From contig JABTUE010000001.1 of NCBI GenBank assembly GCA_015075515.1, forward strand, positions 744,001 to 808,000: 64,000 nt of DNA, given 5' to 3'. The DNA is from Planctomycetota bacterium. GTDB lineage: Bacteria > Planctomycetota > UBA8742 > UBA2392. The translations under genes were made by a program, and so were the position numbers. Shown here in pieces: positions 18,463-26,165 of this stretch (positions are counted from its first letter, which is position 1; every line of letters begins with the position of its first letter). Under the pieces are notes generated by a model, which worked only from the letters and a program-made list of their open reading frames with translations, did not search any database and was not told the DNA's origin.

Positions 18463-18754
18463 AATTGCGGCCGCGCTGGCGGGTCTTCCGCGCTGGTCCC
18501 GTGACGGCGGGTTTCTGGTGCGGTCGTTGAAGTTTGCCGACTTTCCGGCGGCCTTTGCGTTCATGGCCCGCGTGGCGCTGCTGGCTGAAAAGCTGGACCA
18601 CCACCCGGACTGGAGCAACAGCTTCAACCGTGTCGAGATCCGGCTTCAGTCGCACGATGCCGGCGGCCTGACACAGTGTGACCTGCGCATGGCGCGCGAG
18701 ATAGAGGCGATCATCGAATCAGGTGCTGCATCGGCCCCTGGCGCAGCAGGCTGA
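18440..18754 (+). CDS. phhB: 4a-hydroxytetrahydrobiopterin dehydratase
   Basis: A 104-residue pterin-4a-carbinolamine dehydratase (PCD/DCoH). The enzyme removes water from 4a-hydroxytetrahydropterin, recycling the cofactor of aromatic amino-acid hydroxylases, and can also act in molybdopterin metabolism. Visible family features are W19 in LPRWS, the FxxxxxFMxRVALLAEKLDHHPDW core with the catalytic His pair, and the NRVEIRLQSHDAGGLT strand-turn with the second His. GTG 18440 starts inside the previous gene (23-base overlap). The longer frame from 18395 lacks family similarity. The 3' end overlaps the convergent deacetylase gene by 44 bases. No hydroxylase gene is in the window. Confidence 0.88.
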   Translation: MKKATETEIAAALAGLPRWSRDGGFLVRSLKFADFPAAFAFMARVALLAEKLDHHPDWSNSFNRVEIRLQSHDAGGLTQCDLRMAREIEAIIESGAASAPGAAG

Positions 18755-19451
18755 CCGGGTCGGGCACCAGCGGTGCGGTTTCCACCAAATAGGCCTCGGC
18801 GTGCGCCACGGCGGTCTTGAGCCCGAAACCGGCGCTGATGCTGAAGAACTGATCCAGAAAGCCGGGCTTGCTCATGCGGGTCAGCGGTTTGCCGTCTTCT
18901 TCTACCACGGTCTGAAATTGGCTTTTGTAGGCCAGAATTGCGCGCCGCTTGGTTTCGATTACCGTGCTGATGTCCACATAAAAGCTGGGCTCAAAGTGCC
19001 GCGAATAGCGCGCGTGCACCAGGCGCGTCACGCGATGGGCGGGCAACTCCGTGCGGTAACCCTTGAGCCCCGCAAAGTGCACGGCCTTGCGGCAGATGCG
19101 TGCGGCGGCTTCGTGGTCTGGGTGGTGGCACTGAAAGTACGGGGCGATCACGATCGCGGGGCGGCACTTGCGCAGCAGTTCGACCACCGCACGCACGCTT
19201 TCGTCGTCGTCGTGCAGGTACCCGTCGCGCAACCCGGCAAAGAACACCCGGGCGCCAAGCACGGCCGCGGCGTCGTGGGCTTCCTGCCGGCGCTGTTCGG
19301 GGGTGCCGTGGGTTCCCATTTCGCCGCATGTAAGGTGCGCGATGCCGGTCTGGTAACCCTGGGTGCGGGCCAGCGCCAGCCAGCCGCCGCTGGTCATTTC
19401 AGCGTCATCGGGGTGGGCACCGACGGCAAGCAGGTCAAGGGGCTGTGTCAT
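18711..19451 (-). CDS. PIG-L family deacetylase, BshB1-like
   Basis: A 246-residue zinc-dependent deacetylase of the LmbE/PIG-L fold. The zinc motif is AHPDDAE (His13, Asp15, Asp16) with the third ligand region CHHPDHE (His110, His113). The layout is close to BshB1, which deacetylates N-acetylglucosaminyl-malate in bacillithiol synthesis: TCGEMGTHGTPEQRRQEAHDAA, FFAGLRDGYL and the C-terminal AHAEAYLVE. No bshA or bshC is in the window, so the bacillithiol role is only inferred. The gene lies just before the minus-strand BtuF-like gene in transcription order downstream (43-base gap), so the two may form one transcript. Confidence 0.82.
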   Translation of the reverse strand: MTQPLDLLAVGAHPDDAEMTSGGWLALARTQGYQTGIAHLTCGEMGTHGTPEQRRQEAHDAAAVLGARVFFAGLRDGYLHDDDESVRAVVELLRKCRPAIVIAPYFQCHHPDHEAAARICRKAVHFAGLKGYRTELPAHRVTRLVHARYSRHFEPSFYVDISTVIETKRRAILAYKSQFQTVVEEDGKPLTRMSKPGFLDQFFSISAGFGLKTAVAHAEAYLVETAPLVPDPVSLLRQGPMQHLIR

Positions 19452-19493
19452 GGCGTCAGCATACAGGCCGGTTGTTCTACATGGAACGGTCCG

Positions 19494-20342
19494 TCACCAG
19501 TTGCATAACGCGCCAAGCCGCCCCAGGGCTTCCACGGTGCGGGTGCCGATCCAGACAAAATCCTGGCCGTCGCACAGCCGCAAACGGTCGGCCGCCACGG
19601 CCGGAATCTGCGGAAAATTCGCGCGCCACCAGTCCAGGTCGCGCGGCTTGAATGAAAACGGCTCGTCGGGAAACAGCAGGATGTCGGGGTTCAACGCCGC
19701 CACGGCCGCGGGCTCCAGCCTGACATAGCGATCGGGGCTGTCTTTCAGCACGTGCAGGCCGCCCAGTGCCTCAATCAGGTCACCGGCATAGGTTTCGCGT
19801 CCCACAGCCATCCACGGGTCTTTCCAGATGAAAGCCACCACGCGCGGGCGCGCCGACGGTCGCGGGTTGACCCGCAGACGGTTGGCCTGTTCCTGTTCTT
19901 CGGCACGCAGGCGCAAGGCTGCCAGCGCGCGCACGCCGGCGCGCACCAGTCCGGCCGCGGTGTCGGCGCGCCCGAACATCCGCCCCAGCGTGTCCACCAG
20001 CGCCAGACTTTCCTCAACCGTGGTCGAGTAGTCCACGTAAACGGTCAGGCCGTGCTCGCGCAGGTGCAGTATGTCTTCGCGCCGGTTTTCCTCCTTGTTG
20101 GCCAGAACCAGGTCAGGTTGGAGTTCAAGAATGCGCGCCAGGTTCGGGTCTTTGGTACCGCCGATTTTCTCGATGGCCTTGACCTTGTCGGCGGGCGAAA
20201 TGCAGTAACGCGTGCGCCCCGCCAGCGTGTCACCGGCGCCCAGGGTGAACAGCGATTCCGTGGTGGAAGGAACCAGGCTGACCACGCGCCGGGGCGGCTC
20301 GGGGACGGTCAGTTCGGTGAACGTGAAGTCGGTGATCCGCAT
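19494..20342 (-). CDS. BtuF/TroA-like helical-backbone metal-receptor protein
   Basis: A 282-residue protein of the periplasmic-binding class III (TroA/BtuF) fold: PPRRVVSLVPSTTESLFTLGAGDTLAGRTRYC, then KDPNLARILELQPDLVLANKEEN, and the second lobe RPRVVAFIWKDPWMAVGRETYAGDLIEALGG. These are signatures of the cobalamin/siderophore-binding subfamily. Unusually, no signal peptide is visible; the N terminus MRITDFTFTELTVPEPP enters the domain directly. It is therefore either cytoplasmic, exported by another route, or its real start is misread. No ABC permease or ATPase is adjacent. It lies directly upstream (in transcription order) of the PIG-L gene. Confidence 0.8.
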   Translation of the reverse strand: MRITDFTFTELTVPEPPRRVVSLVPSTTESLFTLGAGDTLAGRTRYCISPADKVKAIEKIGGTKDPNLARILELQPDLVLANKEENRREDILHLREHGLTVYVDYSTTVEESLALVDTLGRMFGRADTAAGLVRAGVRALAALRLRAEEQEQANRLRVNPRPSARPRVVAFIWKDPWMAVGRETYAGDLIEALGGLHVLKDSPDRYVRLEPAAVAALNPDILLFPDEPFSFKPRDLDWWRANFPQIPAVAADRLRLCDGQDFVWIGTRTVEALGRLGALCNW

Positions 20343-20396
20343 GCTTTGTCCGGCCGGCCCATATTCGCGGCCGCCTGCCGTCGCGGGGCCGGCCGG

Positions 20397-21881
20397 TTAT
20401 TTGGGCTTCCAGGCGGTTTTGGGCGCGGGCTTGCCGGCCAGATAGTCGGCGCGGCTCTGGCCGGGGCCGAGTTCCTTTTGGGCGCGGGCCAGGGCGTCCA
20501 GGTACTGCTGCACGTCCTCGCCGCCCTTGGGGAATCCGTCTTCGCCGACCAGAATCATGTCGTCCACACTGTCGAACAGGTCTTCATGCGGGTTCAGGGC
20601 GAATTGCCCCGGGCTCTGCTTGAAGTCCCACACCGCCTGGGGCCAGCGCTTGATGTCAATTACCTCGCACAGCTCGCTGTAGACGGCGCGCAGTTTTTCA
20701 GCGCGGCAGCCGGGGTACATCACACTGGGGCCTTCGGGATCATCCACCGGGGCGTTGGCCGAATCGCCGGGGTGATGCCCGGCCAGCACCACGACGTTTT
20801 CGTTCATCCATGTGATGAAGCGCTCATCGCCGAAAATGCCGGCGCGGGTGCGGTCGCTCTGGCCGCAGGTGTCAAAGCTCAGGAACAGGAACACCGGCAC
20901 GTTGCGTTTGGCGGCTTCTTCCAGGGCCGGCTTGATCTCGTCGTAAATACGCAGCACCGGCCGGCTGGTCACGCCCAGCGCCGCCAGCACCGCCGGGTCG
21001 CGGATCACGGTGCGGAAACCCACGGTGCTTTCTGCGGTGTCCATGCGCTGGAAGTCCTGATCCACGGCGCGCACGTTGGCCCAGTGCGTGGTGGCCCAGC
21101 TTCCGCCCTTGATCATGATCGGCGGCTCGCCGGGCTTGATGTCCTGTTCGCGCTCGAACGGATACACGCGCTCGTAAACATTGCCGGCCATGTCCATACA
21201 GCCAAAAGGCGACATGCCCTGGGGGTAACTGCCCACCGGCATGGTCTGCTTCGGCCCGTGCAGGAACAGATTGGCCCGCGTGCTGTCGGGGTAGTCCATG
21301 CCCCACGGAAAGGCCAGACCCGAGGGCCCCGACGCGGCCTTTTCCCACTCATAGGCATAGGGCAGCGCCGCGCCAACCCAGGCAGCGTACTCCAGGGCGA
21401 AGTGCCCGGTGCCGCCCACAAACGGGTGGTTGCCAAGACCGTCACGCACCGTCGCGCCCCTGGCCCCGATTTCCAGCCCCCACGGCAGAGACCGCGCCAG
21501 GCGGGTGGTGCCGCGGCTGACCACACCGTTGGCCGTGGTCAGCCCCTGAGCCGTGCCAAGGAAGGCGGCGGCCTGGGCGTTGGTGATTTCGTGCTTGTCC
21601 ATCAGAAACGCCGGCACATGCATCTTGCGCGGGGCGGGGTCCACGCTGGGATCGCTGTGGTAGGTCCATTTTTCGAATGCGCCTTCGCGGACCAGAACCA
21701 TCACGGCCCCGTCGCGCAGGCGTTTGAACTCGGCATAGCCGCGGCTGTTGACAGGCAGAACTTCGAAGTCTCCGGCCGGGGTACGGATCACCCGCGGCTT
21801 TTCGGCGGGCTGGGGTGTTGGCTGGGCCAGAATCAACGGCGTCAGAACGGCCAGCAACAGGCAGGCGGAAAGGCGCTTCAT
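20397..21881 (-). CDS. Secreted FGE/SUMF1-type protein with thioredoxin-like C-terminal region
   Basis: A 494-residue protein with a Sec signal (MKRLSACLLLAVLTPLILAQ). Residues ~85-300 form a formylglycine-generating-enzyme-like (SUMF1) domain: FLMDKHEITNAQAAAFLG, LAFPWG and the FGCMDMAGNVYERV segment with the catalytic-domain fold residues, then KGGSWAT and TVGFRTV. The C-terminal ~190 residues (KPALEEAAKRNVPVFLFLSFDTCGQSD, then PQAVWDFKQSPG and ILVGEDGFPKGG) look like a thioredoxin fold in which the CxxC is reduced to a single Cys. Many bacterial SUMF1-domain proteins are not FGEs, so the reaction is uncertain. It is the last gene of the leftward set. Confidence 0.8.
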   Translation of the reverse strand: MKRLSACLLLAVLTPLILAQPTPQPAEKPRVIRTPAGDFEVLPVNSRGYAEFKRLRDGAVMVLVREGAFEKWTYHSDPSVDPAPRKMHVPAFLMDKHEITNAQAAAFLGTAQGLTTANGVVSRGTTRLARSLPWGLEIGARGATVRDGLGNHPFVGGTGHFALEYAAWVGAALPYAYEWEKAASGPSGLAFPWGMDYPDSTRANLFLHGPKQTMPVGSYPQGMSPFGCMDMAGNVYERVYPFEREQDIKPGEPPIMIKGGSWATTHWANVRAVDQDFQRMDTAESTVGFRTVIRDPAVLAALGVTSRPVLRIYDEIKPALEEAAKRNVPVFLFLSFDTCGQSDRTRAGIFGDERFITWMNENVVVLAGHHPGDSANAPVDDPEGPSVMYPGCRAEKLRAVYSELCEVIDIKRWPQAVWDFKQSPGQFALNPHEDLFDSVDDMILVGEDGFPKGGEDVQQYLDALARAQKELGPGQSRADYLAGKPAPKTAWKPK

Positions 21882-21942
21882 GGTCGGCTCCGTGCGGTGG
21901 CAAAACGGCAGGCCAGCAAGCCATGCCGACGGTACAAATGCA

Positions 21943-21966
21943 ACCGGCCCGCCGAAGCGGGCCGGT
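21943..21966 (-). terminator. Intrinsic terminator of the P-domain-like gene
   Basis: A 10-bp perfect stem (21943-21952 with 21957-21966). On the minus strand the loop is TTCG, an unusually stable tetraloop, and the tail is TTGCATTTGTACC. It lies 16 bases past the stop codon of the minus-strand gene 21982-23118. The tail is shared with the terminator at 23591. Confidence 0.8.
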
Positions 21967-21981
21967 GCAGTGGTATAGGTG

Positions 21982-23118
21982 TTAGTTGACGCCCGCCAGG
22001 ATCAAACGCGGCGGCGTGTCAGGGAACTCGGTCAGCACGTCAATGAATCCGCCCATGCCGTCAGGCGTGGACACGATGCGCAGCTCGTCGGGCGAGAAGT
22101 AGCCGATGTTGTTGTCGTACTTGACGTCCCACAGGTACAGCGTCCAGGTGCCCGAACTGGTCTGGCCACGGAACGGGAAGCTGGGCCCGGTAATGCCGCT
22201 GCTGTTCAAGGCAAACGAATAGGTGTTCAGACGGAACGTGCCGTAGTCAAAGGTCGCGGTCACCAGAAGCGAAGTCGGGCGCAGGAACTGCCAGGCACCA
22301 TTGGGGGCCACCAGCAGCATGTAGATGTCTTCGTCCGGGGCCACGCCCAGCGGCAGCTTCAGGCTGAAGATCAACTGGAAGCTGCGCACAAAGAACGACG
22401 GGCCGGTAAAGGTGAACTCAGTGCGCAGGGGCCGGTCAGTCAGACCAAAGTGGCCCCAGTCGCCAAGGTCGCGCACGCCCGCCATTTCGCGGATGTAGCT
22501 GAACGAGGTAGAGGTCAGCGGCACCGACGCGGTTTCGTTGACGTTGTTGGACAACGTGCCGTCTTCGCCCAGGTTCAGGCGCAGCGTGCCGTTGCGGAAC
22601 ACGCACCGGCCGTCGTTGTCGTCGGCGGCGTCACGCAGTTGCACTTTCCATTTGCCGCCGCTGAGCACACCGTCGAACTCGTTGAGGAAGATCATTTCGG
22701 CGCCGGCGCGGACGATGTCGTCGGTGGCCAGATCCAGATCACGCCACGGGGCGGTGGTGCCGTCGGGGGCAATCACGCGGCACTGCAGCTCGCAATCGGC
22801 CCCGTTGCCCGAAGGCGGCGGGGCAATGCGCAGGCGAACGCGAACGTCATTGACGACAATCGTGTCGCCCATGTCGAACTCGATCTCCAGCGGGCCGTTC
22901 TTGGCCAGATCGTCCTTGTCCTCGGGAATCTTCAGGTCATACATGCCCGCGGGCGTGGTGATCGTGTCGTAATAGGTGCGCAACAGCGAACTGACCGCCA
23001 GGGCGCGCTGGGGCAGTTTGCGCTCTTCTTTATCCTTCTGGCCGATTTGGCGGCATTCAGCCCCCAGAAGGGCAAAGCTGGTGAGAAGCAACACCAGCAA
23101 CAGACGGTCTTTGCGCAT
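21982..23118 (-). CDS. Secreted protein with two P-domain-like modules
   Basis: A 378-residue exported protein. The N terminus (MRKDRLLLVLLLTSFALLGAEC) fits a signal peptide with a possible lipobox Cys. Residues ~75-185 and ~230-365 look like beta-sandwich modules resembling the proprotein-convertase P/Homo-B domain, with phrases FDGVLSGGKWKVQLRDAADDNDG and GQTSSGTWTLYLWDVKYDNN, each followed by an LRL/LRIV strand. Such domains serve as adhesion or stabilising modules on secreted proteases, but here no protease domain is attached. The function is unknown. The stop is followed by a strong terminator at 21943. Confidence 0.75.
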   Translation of the reverse strand: MRKDRLLLVLLLTSFALLGAECRQIGQKDKEERKLPQRALAVSSLLRTYYDTITTPAGMYDLKIPEDKDDLAKNGPLEIEFDMGDTIVVNDVRVRLRIAPPPSGNGADCELQCRVIAPDGTTAPWRDLDLATDDIVRAGAEMIFLNEFDGVLSGGKWKVQLRDAADDNDGRCVFRNGTLRLNLGEDGTLSNNVNETASVPLTSTSFSYIREMAGVRDLGDWGHFGLTDRPLRTEFTFTGPSFFVRSFQLIFSLKLPLGVAPDEDIYMLLVAPNGAWQFLRPTSLLVTATFDYGTFRLNTYSFALNSSGITGPSFPFRGQTSSGTWTLYLWDVKYDNNIGYFSPDELRIVSTPDGMGGFIDVLTEFPDTPPRLILAGVN

Positions 23119-23225
23119 AAAACGCCTCCCCGCGGGCGCGGTCAGAACAGTTTGTGGAAACGCGAGAATACACGATAGCCGGGCCGGTACCGGGGGTCAA
23201 CGGGAGCACCTGGTCGGCCAGCACC

Positions 23226-23428
23226 CGAAAAAAAGGCTACGCGCCCTGACCCAGTTGCCGGAATCCGCCACGGACAAACCACACCGGTCGCTCACTATCG
23301 GGGTGGCAAAGGTCTACTCGGCAAGACCCGGCAACGGAGTCAGGGCGCGCCTGCGGCCAAGACAGAAGGAGGGGTGCTGTCCCGAACCGCGTGCCCAGCT
23401 CATGGTTTCCAAGACCACTAGAACAATA
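23226..23428 (-). ncRNA. Candidate structured RNA in AT-rich island
   Basis: On the minus strand a ~200-nt stretch ends in seven U (plus-strand A-run 23228-23234). Its last ~110 nt form one domain closed by a perfect 11-bp helix (23240-23250 with 23339-23349) and an inner 6-bp helix (23255-23260 with 23329-23334). Upstream, an AT-rich stretch (23434-23525) holds TATAAC (plus strand 23435-23440) that could be a -10 element, giving a start near 23428. No family motif for SRP RNA (GGAAGGnAGCAG), RNase P RNA (GGAAAGTCC) or tmRNA was found. Evidence is structural only; a decayed gene is the alternative. Confidence 0.4.
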
Positions 23429-23590
23429 CCCTACGTTATAGAATATGGCAAGAAATAAATCGAAAAGTTTTATTATCGAACACGCGCCGGTCGGGCGAAC
23501 GTATCTAATAGTAATATTATTACACTTTGATTCTGCGGGAATCGAACAACTGTACCCGCAGCCGACAATCTCCTCTCGCCACAAATGCAA

Positions 23591-23622
23591 CTGGCCCGGA
23601 GGTTTGGAACTCTCCGGACCAG
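23591..23622 (-). terminator. Intrinsic terminator of MORN-like gene
   Basis: An 11-bp stem with one G-U pair (23591-23601 with 23612-23622) and a 10-base loop, 42 bases after the stop of the minus-strand gene 23664-25205. The tail on the minus strand is TTGCATTTGT, identical to the tail of the terminator at 21943. Confidence 0.75.
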
Positions 23623-23663
23623 CAGAGGTGTTCGTCACGCTGTGTGGTGCACAGAAAGCCCTG

Positions 23664-25205
23664 TCACCCGTGGCTGGTCTCGGACTTCACGGAGCCGTCT
23701 TCATTCCATTCGGTCCATTTGCCCTTGGGCTTGCCGGCGTCGTCGTACTCTTTCTGGCTCTGCGGCTTGCCGTTGGCGAAGTAGGTCTTCCAGACACCGG
23801 CTGGCTGCCCCGATTTGTATCTGCCTTCCCCAAGCAGCACGCCTGGTTTGGCATAAAACTTCCACGCGCCGTGCATCTGCCCCTGAAGGTAGTCCCCCTG
23901 CGCGGCCACAGACCGACCGTCGTCAAAGTAAACCGTCCAGGGACCCTGCGCCTTGCCCGACTCAAAGGCACCCACGCCCATCAGTGTTCCGGGCTTGTAC
24001 TCCCAGATCCAGGTTCCGTCGCGCTGCCCGTCACGGTACCGACCTAATGCCGCGACCATTGCCGGTGCGGGGTCGAACAGCCTTGCGGCAAGCCCGCTTA
24101 GCGCCTTGTCGCCTGTCTCGGATTCCTGCCATGGGCCTGTCTTGAGGCCGTTGGCGTACATGCCCTGCGAGAGAAGCGCGCCGTCAGCATCCTTCACCTG
24201 CCACAGGCCGTGGTTCTTGCCATTCAGCTTCTCGCCACGCCTGATCACCGCACCGGACTCGTTGCGCTCGATGTATGGCCCGGTTTGCTCGCCTTCCTCA
24301 TACCAGGTGTCAAACTTACGCCAGCCGCCCTTGGGGTCATAAAACGTCTGCCAGCCATGCAACTTTGCGGTGGCTGGGTTTCTGAAGCGCAATTCCAGAC
24401 GACCAGCGACCTCGGCATTGGTGACAACACCGTCGTTGTCCAAGTCTTCCCCGATCCATGCGACTTCGTCGCGCCCGGGAAAATCAGGGTCGTGGAAGGA
24501 CTCGACCAGCAACCTGCCCTGTTCGTCGTACGTGCGCCGGTAGCGCAGGATGGACTCGCCCTTGGGCGTCTGCACGTACCACTCGTAGTAAGAAAGCTCC
24601 GGACGGTTCAGGTAGGTGCGCCAGCCGTCAATGCGCCTGTCGTTTCGGTTCACGCCGTACCAGGCGATCTCGCCCTTATAGAACTTGGCGTAGGGCCCGC
24701 TCAGAAGACCATCCACGTAGCAGGAGGTAGCATCCGTCTCGCCCTTGCTGTTGTAGAAGTGCCACAGGCCGTGCATCTTGCCGTTGTGGTACGTGCCCTC
24801 CGCGCACTTGTTGCCGGTTTCATCCCAGGTTGCCACGCTCCAGCCGTGCTTGACCACTTTGCCGCCATCAAGCTTGCACTCGAACTTCAGTGTCGCCTTG
24901 TATCCCATCCAATTCTCTTGAGACTTCGGGTCGCGCAGCTTGGTGGGATCCCCCGCAGGTGCCTGCGGGGAAAGCTTCTGCAGCCAGGGCTCCAGCACCT
25001 GCTTGCTGTAGTCTTCAGGCTTGGGCCTGGCCCAGTCTGCGACGACAATTTTCTCGCGAGCAAAAGCCTTCTGTGGCCGGTTCTCCGGCGGTTTGGACTT
25101 GTCCAATTGTGGCGGAACCTCGGCGGGCTTGGGCGCGGGTTGCTGGGCGGCAAGCAATGGTGCAAGCAACACAAAGGCCGTAACGGCCAGGACTCGGCTG
25201 AGCAT
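23664..25205 (-). CDS. Secreted MORN/YwqK-like repeat protein with EF-hand-like loop
   Basis: A 513-residue protein with a Sec signal (MLSRVLAVTAFVLLAPLLAAQQ). After a Pro/Lys-rich linker it has about ten imperfect YwqK/MORN-like units of the form G-x-W-x-x-[FY]-x-x-x-G (GLWHFYNSKGE, GPYAKFYKGE, GWQTFYDPKG, GLWQVKDADG, GPWTVYFDDG, GAWKFYAKPG, GVWKTYFANG, GKWTEWNEDG). In the middle, residues 254-266 (DLDNDGVVTNAEV) match the calcium-binding EF-hand/dockerin loop D-x-D-x-D-G-x-x-x-x-x-E. YwqK-like repeats often occur in antitoxins, but no toxin is adjacent, and export argues for an envelope role. Start at 25205 is set by the signal peptide. Confidence 0.85.
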   Translation of the reverse strand: MLSRVLAVTAFVLLAPLLAAQQPAPKPAEVPPQLDKSKPPENRPQKAFAREKIVVADWARPKPEDYSKQVLEPWLQKLSPQAPAGDPTKLRDPKSQENWMGYKATLKFECKLDGGKVVKHGWSVATWDETGNKCAEGTYHNGKMHGLWHFYNSKGETDATSCYVDGLLSGPYAKFYKGEIAWYGVNRNDRRIDGWRTYLNRPELSYYEWYVQTPKGESILRYRRTYDEQGRLLVESFHDPDFPGRDEVAWIGEDLDNDGVVTNAEVAGRLELRFRNPATAKLHGWQTFYDPKGGWRKFDTWYEEGEQTGPYIERNESGAVIRRGEKLNGKNHGLWQVKDADGALLSQGMYANGLKTGPWQESETGDKALSGLAARLFDPAPAMVAALGRYRDGQRDGTWIWEYKPGTLMGVGAFESGKAQGPWTVYFDDGRSVAAQGDYLQGQMHGAWKFYAKPGVLLGEGRYKSGQPAGVWKTYFANGKPQSQKEYDDAGKPKGKWTEWNEDGSVKSETSHG

Positions 25206-25258
25206 CTTGATCCTCCGGCGCGCAGTCTACGCGTCGGCCGAGGATTTGTGCAATCTGT

Positions 25259-26134
25259 TCAGGTGCGAACCACCTTCAGGCTGATATCCAGCGCCATGGC
25301 CGAATGGGTCAGCGCCCCCACACTGATGCGTTCAACGCCGGTCTCGGCGTACTGGCGCACGTTTTCGAGGGTCACGCCGCCGCTGACCTCAAGTTGCGTG
25401 CGCTTGATGGCCTCGTCGCCCGGCCCGCGGTATTTCACGGCGGCGCGGATGTCGTCCAGCGAAAAATCATCCAGCAGCACGATGTTCGCCCCCGAATCAA
25501 TCGCCAGCCTGGCTTCGTCCAGTGATTCAGCCTCGGCCGTCAGGCGCGTGTCGGGGTGGGCCTTGCGCAGTCTGGCAATCGCTTCTTTCAGCGAGAGGCC
25601 GCTGAGGTACAGGTGGTTTTCCTTGATCATCATTTCGTCGTACAGGCCCATGCGGTGGTTGGCCGCGCCGCCGCAGCGCACGGCGTACTTTTCAAAGGCG
25701 CGCAGGCCGGGGGTGGTCTTGCGGGTGTCGAAGATCATGCAGCGCGTGCCCTCAATGGCGTCCATGAACCGGGCGCTGAGTGTGGCGATACCACTCAGGC
25801 GCTGGATCAGGTTCAGGCTGGTGCGCTCGCCGGCGACCAGGGCGCGCTGGTGGCAGGTAACCCGCGCGGCAATGGTGCCGGCGCGCAGACGGTCGCCGTC
25901 CACGGCCTCGTATTGCACCTGGGCGGCGGGGTCAAGCCTGCCAAACACGAGTTCCAGCCATTGCAGGCCGGCGATCACCCCGTCGCGTTTGACCTTGAGC
26001 TCGGCGGAGGCCGTGGCTGTATCACTCAGCAGCGCGTTGCCGGTCAGGTCGCCCGGCCCCAGGTCTTCCTGCAGCGCCAAGGCAGCCAGTTGCCCCGCCA
26101 GCATCTGCAGCGTGTCATCCATGTAGTGGCGCAT
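25259..26134 (-). CDS. nadC: Nicotinate-nucleotide pyrophosphorylase (carboxylating)
   Basis: A 291-residue quinolinate phosphoribosyltransferase that turns quinolinate and PRPP into nicotinate mononucleotide, CO2 and PPi in de novo NAD synthesis. Family features: ALQEDLGPGDLTGNALL near the N terminus, GERTSLNLIQRLSGIATLSARF, TRKTTPGLR, and HRMGLYDEMMIKENHL, then EAESLDEA and NIVLLDDFS in the barrel, ending VSGGVTLENVRQYAETGVERISVGALTHS. Length is normal. ATG 26134 is chosen over far-upstream codons that overlap the lipoprotein gene. nadA and nadB are not in the window. The next upstream gene on this strand (TPR lipoprotein) ends 31 bases before. Confidence 0.95.
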   Translation of the reverse strand: MRHYMDDTLQMLAGQLAALALQEDLGPGDLTGNALLSDTATASAELKVKRDGVIAGLQWLELVFGRLDPAAQVQYEAVDGDRLRAGTIAARVTCHQRALVAGERTSLNLIQRLSGIATLSARFMDAIEGTRCMIFDTRKTTPGLRAFEKYAVRCGGAANHRMGLYDEMMIKENHLYLSGLSLKEAIARLRKAHPDTRLTAEAESLDEARLAIDSGANIVLLDDFSLDDIRAAVKYRGPGDEAIKRTQLEVSGGVTLENVRQYAETGVERISVGALTHSAMALDISLKVVRT

Positions 26135-26165
26135 GGCCCGATGGTCGGGCGGCGCGGGCGCGGCG

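Noticed and set aside
19752..21989. 745-codon plus-strand frame
   Set aside because: Spans three unrelated minus-strand genes with recognisable families; its translation has no domain.
23226..23580. tmRNA or SRP RNA in the island
   Set aside because: No GGAAGG-type SRP apex, no tag-peptide frame with CCA end; length alone is not enough.
23237..23638. 133-codon minus-strand frame in the AT-rich island
   Set aside because: Composition is not protein-like and it overlaps a structured RNA-like region and a terminator.
23664..25205. YwqK-type antitoxin
   Set aside because: It has a signal peptide and no toxin neighbour, so a toxin-antitoxin role is unlikely.
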